Assembly: GCF_030505195.1 (NCBI RefSeq)
Contig: NZ_CP129672.1
Coordinates: 1,302,001-1,366,000 of the forward strand
Length of the DNA: 64,000 bases
Direction: 5' to 3'
Origin: Comamonas testosteroni
Lineage (GTDB): Bacteria; Pseudomonadota; Gammaproteobacteria; Burkholderiales; Burkholderiaceae_C
Positions 10,289-18,262 of this stretch are shown here, piece by piece. The notes under the pieces were generated by a model. It saw only the letters and a list, made by a program, of their open reading frames with translations, ran no database searches and had not been told where the DNA came from. Position numbers and translations under genes: made by a program. The number at the start of each line of letters is the position of its first letter. The stretch's first letter is position 1.

Positions 10289-12439
10289 ATGCCCGCCTAC
10301 GCCCTGCTGCTTGCCCACAACGAACACCCCAGTCCCTCGACACAGTGGCCCGCAGAACCCGGCGGCAGCTGCGACGGCTGGGCCGAGTGGTTCAGCAGCA
10401 CGCCGCTGCTGTTCAGCGTGCTGCTCGGCGATGCGCGCCAGCTGCCCGAGCTGGTGCCCTGCAGCGCCTATCAGGACAGGCAAAGCCTCTCGGCCCTGGC
10501 CGCCCCCATGGAGCAGGTCCGGGCCCGCTGGCAATGGCTCAAGGGCGTGATTGCGCCACTGCCCTCAAAAGGCCCTGCGCATTGGCCCGATTCCATCAAG
10601 AGGCAATGGCAGCAAATCGACCACACCATCAGCACCAGCACGCGCCAATGGCTGTTGCTGGACTGCGCCACGCTATGTCCGCATGACTTTGACGAGGCCG
10701 AGTTCACGACCTTTTTGCAGGCCCAGCGCGAGCGATGCCGGCAATGGAGCTGCAGCGGCGGCGAGCTGCCCGAATCTCTGCAGGCCTTGAAACGGGCGCC
10801 GCAATCCCATCTGGGATGGTGGAGCGATTCGGTCATTGCCCGCACCGAGGTCATCGAGCAGCAAAGCGAAGAAGACTGGCCCGCCTGGCTGGCCGATCAC
10901 TACGAGCCGCGCCACCATGGCGCCTGGGACGAAGCGACCGAAAGCTATTACGTCATGCCCAGGCTGCACCCGCGCACGGGCCTGAAGCCACAGAACGAGG
11001 CCGAGCGCGACCACTGGCCTGTGGGCATGGTCACGCCCTATGGCCGCTGGCTGCAGCGCCCCCTGGAGGGCGCGAGGATGGCCTTTGTCTCTGGCGAGCA
11101 TCTGAGCGTGCACTACCCCGAGACCACGCCGGGCGAAGGTGCGAAGTCCGGCATCAAGGATTTGAACGGCATCTGGCTGGTATCGCCCTCCGAGGTCTAT
11201 CGCGACGCCTATGCCGTCACGCCCCAGGTGATGGCCTGCCGATCGCCGGGGCAGGAAAACATGCAGGACCTGCGCAGCCTGCCCAGCCTCGCGCTGCTGC
11301 ACGAGGGGCTCAGCAGCATCGACTACAACGAGGAACAGGACGAATTCATCCGCGCCGAAAAAGGCCCATACGGCAACTCGCGCCAGCTGCTGCTCAAGGC
11401 AGACGGCCTGCCGCTGTTCGATGCCAGCCGCTACTGGCACATCAACGACTTCAGCGCCAAGACAAACCTGGCCGTCGCCTGCGTCCGGGAACCCTTTGTC
11501 AACGAGCAGGGCGAGCAAGAGCACCGCATCCTCGAAGGCGTGATCGACATCCGAGGCCAGGAAATCATCCCCTGTCGGTTCAAGACCATAGAGCGCGGCT
11601 TCAGCAGCTCGCCCCCCAAGGTATTTCCCGGCCGCAAGCTTCTGGCCATCACCGAAAAAGGCGAGCCGCGCATCTTCAACACCAAAGGCAAGCTGCTGGC
11701 TGCCCCCGATATCTGGTGCCCGCCGCTGAACTGCAGTCCGAAGAAAAATGAGCTGCTCACCTTTATGGGCGAAGGTCCGGAGGCCGAGTTGGTCATGTTC
11801 TCCCTCCAGGATTTCAGCATCACCCGCACCGGAGAAACCTGGGAGGACTACCGCAATGCGCTGCGCGGCATGTTCAAGGGCCTGAGTGGAGACATCCCCG
11901 AGCCCACGACCATGACCCGCGCGGAACTGATAGAGGCAGAGGATGAGGACTGGATGCAGGATATGTCGCGCATTCTCTGCCTGAATGACCAAAGCCGGGC
12001 CGCACAGCTGCTGCTGCAATGGCGCGACTGCGTGGCGGCACCTGATCCTGAGGACATGGGCTGGGACGAAGATGACGAGATCGACCCCGATGTCATGCAT
12101 CTGCCCGCAGGCGAGAACGCGCTGACCCTGTACTGGGTGCATCTGCTTGCCGTTGCCGATCAGTTCGCCCGATTTGACTGGAAGGATGCCGAGGGCATTG
12201 CCGCCACGCACTGGCTGCCCGGCACCGATGACTGGCAATGGGACACGCCTGCTGACGGTGTTGAATCGGGCCTGGAGAGCATGGCCGAACATCTGACCGG
12301 CCGCCAGCTGGCCCTGATCAAGCTGGCCACCGATGACGACAGCCTGCGCGTGACCGTGGTGCGCGCGGCAGATGCCGAGGACTTCATGGAGCGGCTGGCG
12401 CAGGCCCATATCAGCGCCTGGAACTACAGCGCGAACTGA
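10289..12439 (+). CDS. Large protein of unknown function, WG-repeat-like
   Basis: 716-residue soluble protein with no signal peptide or membrane helix. The N-terminal 180 residues are Trp-rich. The middle (about 200-520) contains segments of the style of degenerate WG/KWG beta repeats, such as GVIDIRGQEIIPCRFKTIER and GEPRIFNTKGKLLAAPDIW, interpreted as a solenoid or propeller-like surface. The last 180 residues form a separate acidic domain (QLLLQWRDCVAAPDPEDMGWDEDDE onward, here cut short) resembling the DUF6630 type in pattern; that assignment is from memory and tentative. The start at 10289 lies 35 bp after the methyltransferase stop and no strong Shine-Dalgarno is visible. No function is proposed. 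Confidence 0.7.
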   Translation: MPAYALLLAHNEHPSPSTQWPAEPGGSCDGWAEWFSSTPLLFSVLLGDARQLPELVPCSAYQDRQSLSALAAPMEQVRARWQWLKGVIAPLPSKGPAHWPDSIKRQWQQIDHTISTSTRQWLLLDCATLCPHDFDEAEFTTFLQAQRERCRQWSCSGGELPESLQALKRAPQSHLGWWSDSVIARTEVIEQQSEEDWPAWLADHYEPRHHGAWDEATESYYVMPRLHPRTGLKPQNEAERDHWPVGMVTPYGRWLQRPLEGARMAFVSGEHLSVHYPETTPGEGAKSGIKDLNGIWLVSPSEVYRDAYAVTPQVMACRSPGQENMQDLRSLPSLALLHEGLSSIDYNEEQDEFIRAEKGPYGNSRQLLLKADGLPLFDASRYWHINDFSAKTNLAVACVREPFVNEQGEQEHRILEGVIDIRGQEIIPCRFKTIERGFSSSPPKVFPGRKLLAITEKGEPRIFNTKGKLLAAPDIWCPPLNCSPKKNELLTFMGEGPEAELVMFSLQDFSITRTGETWEDYRNALRGMFKGLSGDIPEPTTMTRAELIEAEDEDWMQDMSRILCLNDQSRAAQLLLQWRDCVAAPDPEDMGWDEDDEIDPDVMHLPAGENALTLYWVHLLAVADQFARFDWKDAEGIAATHWLPGTDDWQWDTPADGVESGLESMAEHLTGRQLALIKLATDDDSLRVTVVRAADAEDFMERLAQAHISAWNYSAN

Positions 12440-12737
12440 AGCGATGCCGGCGGGGTGGGACCTGGGCTCGCCGGGCCAGCCTGCAGGCTCTGAGGAAGGC
12501 GGACGACCCGCTCCGCGCAAGACCTGAAAAACCGCCAAACCGCAGCCATGCCGTCCGAAACAGCGCCACGATCAACGAACAATATGACGCACAAAAATTA
12601 AATATTTCGTCATTTCGTCATTTATCAACAACACTTCGACAAAAACAGAGTTTTGCTAGACACTGTTGATGGCAAACCACTGCCTGCACCCTGTCCCTGT
12701 TTGTAGAATTCATTTTTACCGTTTTCTGATTGCGGAT
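12440..12737. promoter_or_regulatory. Intergenic region with the dapA promoter
   Basis: No gene is supported here. The first 130 bp are GC-rich; from about 12575 the sequence turns AT-rich, with a short direct repeat TCGTCATT (twice near 12607-12622), and probably carries the dapA-bamC promoter. Confidence 0.5.
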
Positions 12738-13634
12738 ATGACATCACCCTCCGTTGCTCTCACTGGCAGCATTGTTGCCCTCATTACGCCCATGCTCGAA
12801 GACGGTAGCGTCGACTACCCGTCGCTGCGCAAACTCATCGACTGGCATGTGGCCGAAGGCACCAACTGCATCGGTGTGGTCGGCACCACCGGTGAATCGC
12901 CCACCGTGAATGTCGAAGAGCATTGCGAAATCATTCGTGTCGCCGTGGAACAGGCCGCCGGCCGCGTCTCCATCATGGCCGGCTGCGGCGCCAACAGCAC
13001 GCACGAAGCCATCGAGCTGGCCAGGTACGCCAAGAAGGTGGGCGCCGACAGCCAGCTGCAGGTCGTTCCCTACTACAACAAGCCCACACAGGAAGGCCAG
13101 TACCAGCACTTCAAGGCCATCGCCGAAGCCACTGGAGACCTGCCCGTGGTTCTGTACAACGTGCCCGGCCGCTCGGTTGCGGACATGCAGCATGACACCG
13201 TGCTGCGTCTGGCCCAGATCCCCGGCATCATCGGCATCAAGGAAGCCACCGGCAACATCGAGCGTGCTCAATGGCTGATCCGCGACGTGCCTGCCGGCTT
13301 CGGCGTCTACTCCGGCGACGACCCCACCGCCGTGGCACTGATGCTGTGCGGCGGCCACGGCAATATCAGCGTGACGGCCAACGTCGCGCCCCGCCTGATG
13401 AGCGAGCTGTGCAAGGCTGCCATGGCCGGCGATACCAAGCGCGCCATGGAAATCCAGTTCAAGCTCATGCCTCTGCACAAGAGCCTGTTTGTCGAAGCCA
13501 ATCCCATTCCCGTGAAATGGGCAGCAGCCCGCATGGGTTTGTGCGGCCCCACCATGCGCCTGCCCATGACGCAGCTGAGCGAGCAATGCGAAGCAGTTGT
13601 TGAGGATGCTCTGCGTAAAGTTGGCGTACTCTGA
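12738..13634 (+). CDS. dapA: 4-hydroxy-tetrahydrodipicolinate synthase
   Basis: First committed enzyme of lysine/diaminopimelate synthesis: condenses pyruvate with aspartate semialdehyde. The 298-residue TIM barrel has the GTTGES loop (residues 49-54), catalytic Tyr140 in VVLYNVPGR and the Schiff-base Lys168 in [11 protein letters not shown]. The ATG at 12738 fits the usual N-terminus ([15 protein letters not shown]); an in-frame ATG at 12666 would add 24 unconserved residues. bamC follows 63 bp downstream, the same dapA-bamC pairing as in E. coli. Confidence 0.98.
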   Translation: MTSPSVALTGSIVALITPMLEDGSVDYPSLRKLIDWHVAEGTNCIGVVGTTGESPTVNVEEHCEIIRVAVEQAAGRVSIMAGCGANSTHEAIELARYAKKVGADSQLQVVPYYNKPTQEGQYQHFKAIAEATGDLPVVLYNVPGRSVADMQHDTVLRLAQIPGIIGIKEATGNIERAQWLIRDVPAGFGVYSGDDPTAVALMLCGGHGNISVTANVAPRLMSELCKAAMAGDTKRAMEIQFKLMPLHKSLFVEANPIPVKWAAARMGLCGPTMRLPMTQLSEQCEAVVEDALRKVGVL

Positions 13635-13697
13635 TCGAGTTGCGCTAAGCTAGCGGTTTTTCGCACATAGCTTGAACGCTACCCAAGGACAATCCGC

Positions 13698-14810
13698 GTG
13701 AAACAACAAACAGCACGTTTGAGCCTGCTCAGCATCGCGCTGGGCCTGTCTGCCTGCACGACCACGTTCCAAGAGACCAAGATCGACTACAAGAGCGCGG
13801 GCAAGAATCAGGCCCCCTCTCTTGAAGTCCCTCCGGATCTGACGCAGCTGTCGCAAGACTCGCGCTATACCGTCCCTGGTGGCGTGGTATCCGCTGCTGC
13901 CATGCAGGCCAATGCCAAGGCAGCCAAGCCCGCCGACAACAACACAGCAGCCAACAAGATTGGCGACGTCCGCATCGAGCGCGACGGTGCCGAACATTGG
14001 CTCGTGGTTGATCGTGCAGCCGACAAGCTCTGGGAACCCACTCGCGACTTCTGGCTGGAAAACGGTTTCATCTACTCGATGGAAGACCGCCAGTTGGGCA
14101 TTCTCGAGACCGACTGGGCCGAAAACCGGGCCAAGCTGCCTCAGGACATCATCCGCAGAAGCCTGGGCAAGGTGTTCGATTCGCTCTACTCCACCAGCGA
14201 GCGCGACAAGTTCCGCACCCGCCTGGAGCGCGAGCCCGATGGCAAGACCCGCATCTACGTCACCCACCGTGGCATGCAGGAGGTCTACACCAGCGAGCGC
14301 AAGGACAACACCATCTGGCAACCACGTCCTCGCGACCCCGAACTGGAAACCGAATTCCTGCGCCGCATCATGGTCAAGCTGGGCGTGAGCGAAGAGCAGG
14401 CCTCTGCCGTCGCCAAGGCCGATAGGTCTGCGGCCACCACCTCGACCGGCGCACGCATGGACACCATCAACGGCGTGCCCACTCTGCAGCTGCAAGAAGG
14501 CTTTGAGCGCGCATGGCGCCGCGTTGGCGTGGCACTGGACCGCACCGGCTTCACCGTGGAAGACCGCGACCGCAGCCGTGGCCTGTACTATGTGCGCTAC
14601 GTGGACCCGAACGCCAAGCCTGAGGCCAAGGGCTTCTTCAGCAAGATCTTCAGCCAGGGCAAGGAAGCTGCTGCGCCTCAGAAGTATCAGATCCAGGTCA
14701 AGGGTGACGGCAACAAGTCCCAGGTCAGCGTGCTCAATGAGCAAGGCCAGCCCGACAGCAGTGCCAACGGCCAGCGCATCGTGCGCATCATCACCGATGA
14801 TCTGAAGTAA
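13698..14810 (+). CDS. bamC: Outer-membrane assembly lipoprotein BamC
   Basis: Accessory lipoprotein of the BAM complex that inserts beta-barrel proteins. It starts at GTG 13698 with AAGGA upstream. The signal peptide ends in a lipobox, LSAC, with Cys20 as lipidation site. An unstructured proline-containing segment (VPPDLTQLSQDSRYTVPGG) precedes two helix-grip domains. The 370-residue length and the segment TLQLQEGFERAWRRVGVALDR in two parts fit the NlpB/DUF3576-like family. It is downstream of dapA and ends at a clear terminator. Confidence 0.92.
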   Translation: MKQQTARLSLLSIALGLSACTTTFQETKIDYKSAGKNQAPSLEVPPDLTQLSQDSRYTVPGGVVSAAAMQANAKAAKPADNNTAANKIGDVRIERDGAEHWLVVDRAADKLWEPTRDFWLENGFIYSMEDRQLGILETDWAENRAKLPQDIIRRSLGKVFDSLYSTSERDKFRTRLEREPDGKTRIYVTHRGMQEVYTSERKDNTIWQPRPRDPELETEFLRRIMVKLGVSEEQASAVAKADRSAATTSTGARMDTINGVPTLQLQEGFERAWRRVGVALDRTGFTVEDRDRSRGLYYVRYVDPNAKPEAKGFFSKIFSQGKEAAAPQKYQIQVKGDGNKSQVSVLNEQGQPDSSANGQRIVRIITDDLK

Positions 14811-14828
14811 AGAGCGCTGCACCCATAC

Positions 14829-14862
14829 AAAAGCCACCAGGCTCGGCTCTGGTGGCTTTTTT
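14829..14862 (+). terminator. Terminator after bamC
   Basis: Inverted repeat AAAGCCACCAG / CTGGTGGCTTT with a short loop, followed by a T run, 18 nt after the bamC stop. Confidence 0.9.
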
Positions 14863-14933
14863 CATGTCCGAGCGAATCGAGCTTCGGCCTGAGGCTACAA
14901 GGCGCATGCCGCGCTTGCCCGCCAGAATCCGCC

Positions 14934-14987
14934 CAAGTGCAAGTGCAAGTGCAAGTGCAAGTGCAAGTGCAGGTACAGGTACAGGTA
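14934..14987. repeat. Hexanucleotide microsatellite
   Basis: Six perfect tandem copies of CAAGTG (14934-14969) pass directly into three perfect copies of CAGGTA (14970-14987). It lies between two convergent terminators. The minus-strand frame across it would encode alternating Ala-Leu and Val-Pro, which I regard as a by-product of the repeat and not a gene. Confidence 0.95.
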
Positions 14988-15046
14988 CAGACCTTGTATG
15001 TCGACAGGCATCCGCAGCGTGAAGATCCGCTGCGAAATCCAGACGC

Positions 15047-15075
15047 AAAAAAACCGCACCTGAGTGCGGTTTTTT
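15047..15075 (-). terminator. Terminator of the Ala/Pro lipoprotein gene
   Basis: Stem AACCGCAC / GTGCGGTT with a TGA loop and flanking A/T tracts, 42 nt beyond the stop of the minus-strand lipoprotein gene. The sequence is symmetrical enough to work in both directions. Confidence 0.85.
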
Positions 15076-15116
15076 CATGCTTGAGGCCTGGGCCTCAAGC
15101 TGGCTGATGCAGCGAA

Positions 15117-15383
15117 TTACTTGGCAGCAGGAGCTTCAGCGGCGGGAGCAGCAGGAGCGTCAGCGGCAGGAGCAGCAGGAGCGTCAGCGGCGGGGGCAGC
15201 AGGAGCGTCAGCAGCAGGAGCAGCAGCGTCAGCGGCGGGAGCAGCAGGAGCTTCAGCAGCAGGAGCGGGAGCAGCAGGAGCTTCCACAGCAGGAGCGGGA
15301 GCAGCAGGAGCTTCTTCCTTCTTGCCGCAAGCAGCCAGAGCAGCAGCAGCGATCACAGTAGCCAGAATCAGAGAGTTCTTCAT
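15117..15383 (-). CDS. Small Ala/Pro-repeat lipoprotein
   Basis: 88-residue secreted lipoprotein. The ATG at 15383 has TAGGAAA upstream. A signal peptide ends at lipobox LAAC (Cys19), followed by GKKEEAP. The rest is almost entirely repeats of the type (D/E)APAAPAA or (D/E)APAAPAP, giving an extended Ala-Pro stalk with regularly spaced acidic residues and no room for a folded domain. The coding strand is a GC-rich tandem repeat from about 15130 to 15320 and could vary in copy number. Possible roles are an envelope spacer or peptidoglycan-proximal tether; that is inference. It is monocistronic, with its own terminator. Confidence 0.85.
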   Translation of the reverse strand: MKNSLILATVIAAAALAACGKKEEAPAAPAPAVEAPAAPAPAAEAPAAPAADAAAPAADAPAAPAADAPAAPAADAPAAPAAEAPAAK

Positions 15384-15760
15384 GACAGTTTCCTAAATGG
15401 TAGGTTCAGCAGACGGTATGCAGATTGCCATTACGGTCAGCCTTTTGCAGCTATTGATCGCTATGGCATATCAGGTCAAACGATAAATTCGACTCAGCCC
15501 GCATTATAGGTAGTTTTGCCCATTGCTGACTAACACTGACAGCAACTAGACAATTCTGCACAAATCGGCGCGTTCTCATTTACCGGGCAAGCCCACGCTT
15601 GCCTTGTGTCGCACTGTGGAGCATAAGTTTCTTCCTGTCAAATCCCTGACTGAGCTTTGCCGTAGATTTACATAATCTATACAAAGCCCGCCGAATCGAC
15701 AAAAGCCACAGAGGACAAACCCGTAAGTTAGCACGATCGCAGTTACAAGTCCACCCTGCG
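15384..15760. other. Intergenic region without a supported gene
   Basis: 377 bp between the lipoprotein start and the stop of the oxygenase gene. It is AT-richer than its flanks and should hold the lipoprotein promoter near 15390-15480. An ORF running through 15576-15797 overlaps the oxygenase C-terminus, has no ribosome binding site and looks like chance. Confidence 0.5.
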
Positions 15761-16885
15761 TCAGTCGCCCGAGCGAACCCAGCCCGCATCGAACCACGAC
15801 GACAGCAACTCCAGCGCATCATCGCTGGCAGTGGCCAGATCCTTGCGCGACAGCGCCCGGGTGTCCGCCAGCTTGCGCATCAGCGTGGCATCGCGGCCGC
15901 CCGCCAGATAGCTTTCGCCATTGATGAAGATGTGCCTGGCGTCATACATCATGCGCGTTCGGCGATCCAGCACCACGCTCTCGAACATGCCGTTTTCATC
16001 GCCATGCTCGAACCAGACATTGGGCTTGGGGTCGCTCAGATACTCGCCCAGCGCGCGCTCCAGTGCCAGCGGCTCGGCCATGGCCTTCTTCAGTGCCTCG
16101 CGGGCAAAGTCATACATGGCTTCAGGAATCAGCGCCGGGCTGCTCACGGCCTCCTGCTTGGGGTCGCGATAAATGACCGGAGTTTCGGGCTCGTCGGGCT
16201 CGTCCGACATGCGCAGCAGCAACTCGCGGCCCAGCTCGCTGCGATCGGGCGAGCGAAAGCCTATCGAGTACGTCATGCATTCGCCTTCGGCCACTCCGTC
16301 ATGCGCCCACTTGGGCGGCAGGTACAGCATGTCGCCGGGCTCCAGAACGAACTCTTGCTCGGGCTCGAAGTTGGCGAGAATTTTCAGTGGCTTGCCCTGC
16401 TGCAAAGACAGGTCTTTTTGACGACCGATGCGCCAGCGACGCTTGCCGTGGGCCTGCAGCAGGAACACGTCATAGCTGTCGAAATGCGGGCCGACGCCCC
16501 CCTGATCGGTGGCAAAGCTGATCATCAGATCATCGAGGCGCGCCTCGGGCACAAAACGGAATTGCTGCAGCAACTCATGCGCCTTGGCGTCATGCATGTC
16601 CACGCCCTGCACCAGCACGGTCCAGCCCGGCTTGGTCAACGCAGGCAGGCTGCGACGAGACAGCGGGCCATGGCTGAGCTTCCAGCTATCACCTTCCAGC
16701 TGCTGGATCAGGCGCGACTCCACGCCATCCTCACCCGCCATGGCCAGCAGGCGAGCACGCGGAATCGGGGCCTTGAAGCCGGGGATGGCCTGGCGCACCA
16801 GCAAGGGCTTTTTGTGCCAGTGGCGGCGCATGAATTGAGAGGCGGTGAGCCCACCCAGCAGGGTGAGCGGCGTATTGATGTCCAT
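15761..16885 (-). CDS. JmjC/cupin ribosomal oxygenase (YcfD/RoxA-like)
   Basis: 2-oxoglutarate/Fe(II) oxygenase of the family that hydroxylates arginine of ribosomal protein L16. The 374-residue product has the iron triad His134-x-Asp136 (VGPHFDSYDVF) and His195 (PPKWAHDGVAE) within the double-stranded beta-helix, then a C-terminal dimerisation and winged-helix-like part (from about residue 230). N-terminal TASQFMRRHWHKKPLLVRQA is the typical family opening. The start at 16885 begins MDINTPLTLLGG. It is isolated, with a regulator on the same strand upstream. L16 as substrate is inferred from the family. Confidence 0.88.
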   Translation of the reverse strand: MDINTPLTLLGGLTASQFMRRHWHKKPLLVRQAIPGFKAPIPRARLLAMAGEDGVESRLIQQLEGDSWKLSHGPLSRRSLPALTKPGWTVLVQGVDMHDAKAHELLQQFRFVPEARLDDLMISFATDQGGVGPHFDSYDVFLLQAHGKRRWRIGRQKDLSLQQGKPLKILANFEPEQEFVLEPGDMLYLPPKWAHDGVAEGECMTYSIGFRSPDRSELGRELLLRMSDEPDEPETPVIYRDPKQEAVSSPALIPEAMYDFAREALKKAMAEPLALERALGEYLSDPKPNVWFEHGDENGMFESVVLDRRTRMMYDARHIFINGESYLAGGRDATLMRKLADTRALSRKDLATASDDALELLSSWFDAGWVRSGD

Positions 16886-16956
16886 GAATACAGTCCTGCT
16901 TTCTAAGCAACGGACTGCATTGTCCTATAGGCCTTGAAAACGCTGGTCAGCACAGA

Positions 16957-17907
16957 TCAATGACCAAGCGCTCTGAACTCGGACGGCGACATGCCGGCAT
17001 AGGCCTTGAAGGCACGGCTGAAGTGCGCGCTGTTGCCAAAACCACAGCCCATGGCAATTTCTGTAATGGTGCGATGCGCGAGCGCCGGGGAATGCAGCTC
17101 CCGCATACAGAGCTCCAGCCGGCTTTGCTGGATGAAGCCGCCCAGCGACTGGTCTCGCCCCGCAAAGGCGTTGTGCAGATGCCGACGGCTGCAATTGAGT
17201 GCCTCGGCCACCTGATCGACCGACAACCCGGGGTCGCGCACATGGCAGGCCACATGCTCGCAGATGCGGTCGTACAGGGCCTGCTTTTGCGTCACCGCCG
17301 TGGCCTGCCCGCCAAGCGCCTGCAGGGACAGATGCACCATGTCCACCAGCAACTCCCCGGCGCGGCGGGCCAGCGGTGCCGCCATATTGTCCAGCTCCTG
17401 ATAGGTGCTGCGCATGGTCTGCAGAGCAATGCGCGCAATGCCGGCGCTGCCCCCCACCGATCGACCCATGAGGTTTTCCAGACGCAGGCCTCGCTCGGCA
17501 ATGCTCTGTTTGGGCACCATCATGATCAGGTGCTCCGTGTGCTGGGGATTGGCCACCACGTAGGGCTGCGAGGTGTCATAGATGGCCCAGCTGCCATTGC
17601 TCACGCAGGCCTTGCTGCCGTACTGCTGCACCTCGGCATGGCCGCTCCAGGGCGCCACGATCTTGAGATAGGCCGCTTCGCTGTCGCGCAGACGGTGGCT
17701 GTCGCGTATGACGCGGTGACGCCCGGCATCCAGCTTGGTGAGCATCACATCGCCTGCGTATGCCACGCTCAGATGCCCGTCAAAACAGGTGTCGCCATAC
17801 AGATCCGTATCCAGACCCAAGAACAGCTGCGCCATCCAGTCCTGCCAGGCTGGTGCAGTTTCCTTCTCGGGAAGACCATCGGTACTCAGTACCATGGGCG
17901 CGGTCAT
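16957..17907 (-). CDS. AraC-family regulator of the pch operon (first copy)
   Basis: Transcription activator, about 316 residues. The ATG at 17907 has AGGAG nine bases upstream; an upstream in-frame start at 17961 is less likely. The N-terminal 200 residues match the AraC-binding-like domain of FeaR/NahR-type aromatic regulators; the C-terminal AraC DNA-binding domain has two helix-turn-helix motifs (SVDQVAEALNCSRRHLHNAF and TITEIAMGCGFGNSAHFSRA). It diverges from pchA with 355 bp between starts, the normal arrangement for a pathway activator. A second, similar regulator lies at 22564-23544. The inducer is inferred to be 4-cresol or a product of it; nothing in the sequence proves this. Confidence 0.9.
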   Translation of the reverse strand: MTAPMVLSTDGLPEKETAPAWQDWMAQLFLGLDTDLYGDTCFDGHLSVAYAGDVMLTKLDAGRHRVIRDSHRLRDSEAAYLKIVAPWSGHAEVQQYGSKACVSNGSWAIYDTSQPYVVANPQHTEHLIMMVPKQSIAERGLRLENLMGRSVGGSAGIARIALQTMRSTYQELDNMAAPLARRAGELLVDMVHLSLQALGGQATAVTQKQALYDRICEHVACHVRDPGLSVDQVAEALNCSRRHLHNAFAGRDQSLGGFIQQSRLELCMRELHSPALAHRTITEIAMGCGFGNSAHFSRAFKAYAGMSPSEFRALGH

Positions 17908-18262
17908 GGGCCTTGACTCCTCGTTATATCTATCTCTGCCTGTGCCGACAAAGTACCGCAATTATCGGTAAGTGAGCACTTTCGTGCTCAGGCCATCAAG
18001 AATCTCCCACGCTGTATTCAAACTAGTGCAAACCCTAGGCCGCGTGCACGATTCGTCAAACGGTTTGTGCACATTACGCACAGCATCTTGCCAAGGCTTT
18101 TCCTACGATCACTCACACGCCAGTCTCAGGCGAAACACCACAAAAGGGGAAGACGAGCCCGGTGACGCAAGCCTTGTGCAACGACACCAGCTCCCACTTT
18201 TTGAACTTGCATCAACAAGCAGTGACCGAGGTCACGCGCCCTTGGTAGTGAAGGAAGCGAAG
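17908..18262 (+). promoter_or_regulatory. pch operon control region
   Basis: Divergent regulator/pchA region without a gene. It holds two GTGCAC hexamers (18044-18049 and 18067-18072, 23 bp apart) and a TCCTACGAT box (18101-18109) exactly 28 nt after the second. The same GTGCAC-28 nt-TCCTACGAT order occurs before the transporter operon (23675-23717). TACGAT is a plausible -10 element and the region upstream would be the activator site. The leader from there to the pchA ATG is about 150 nt long. Confidence 0.6.

Noticed and set aside
14934..14987. Short direct repeat considered as a CRISPR remnant
   Set aside because: Units are six bases without spacers; no cas gene is present.
14791..15078. 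Minus-strand ORF with Ala-Leu and Val-Pro repeats
   Set aside because: It is made by translating the CAAGTG/CAGGTA microsatellite and two terminators, overlaps the bamC end, and has no ribosome binding site.
15121..15396. Plus-strand Ala/Gly/Ser repeat ORF and a Gln/Glu/Arg repeat ORF over the lipoprotein gene
   Set aside because: Both are antisense readings of the Ala/Pro repeat; only the minus-strand frame has a signal peptide, lipobox and ribosome binding site.
15576..15797. 73-codon minus-strand ORF at the oxygenase 3' end
   Set aside because: It overlaps the oxygenase coding region out of frame and lacks a ribosome binding site.
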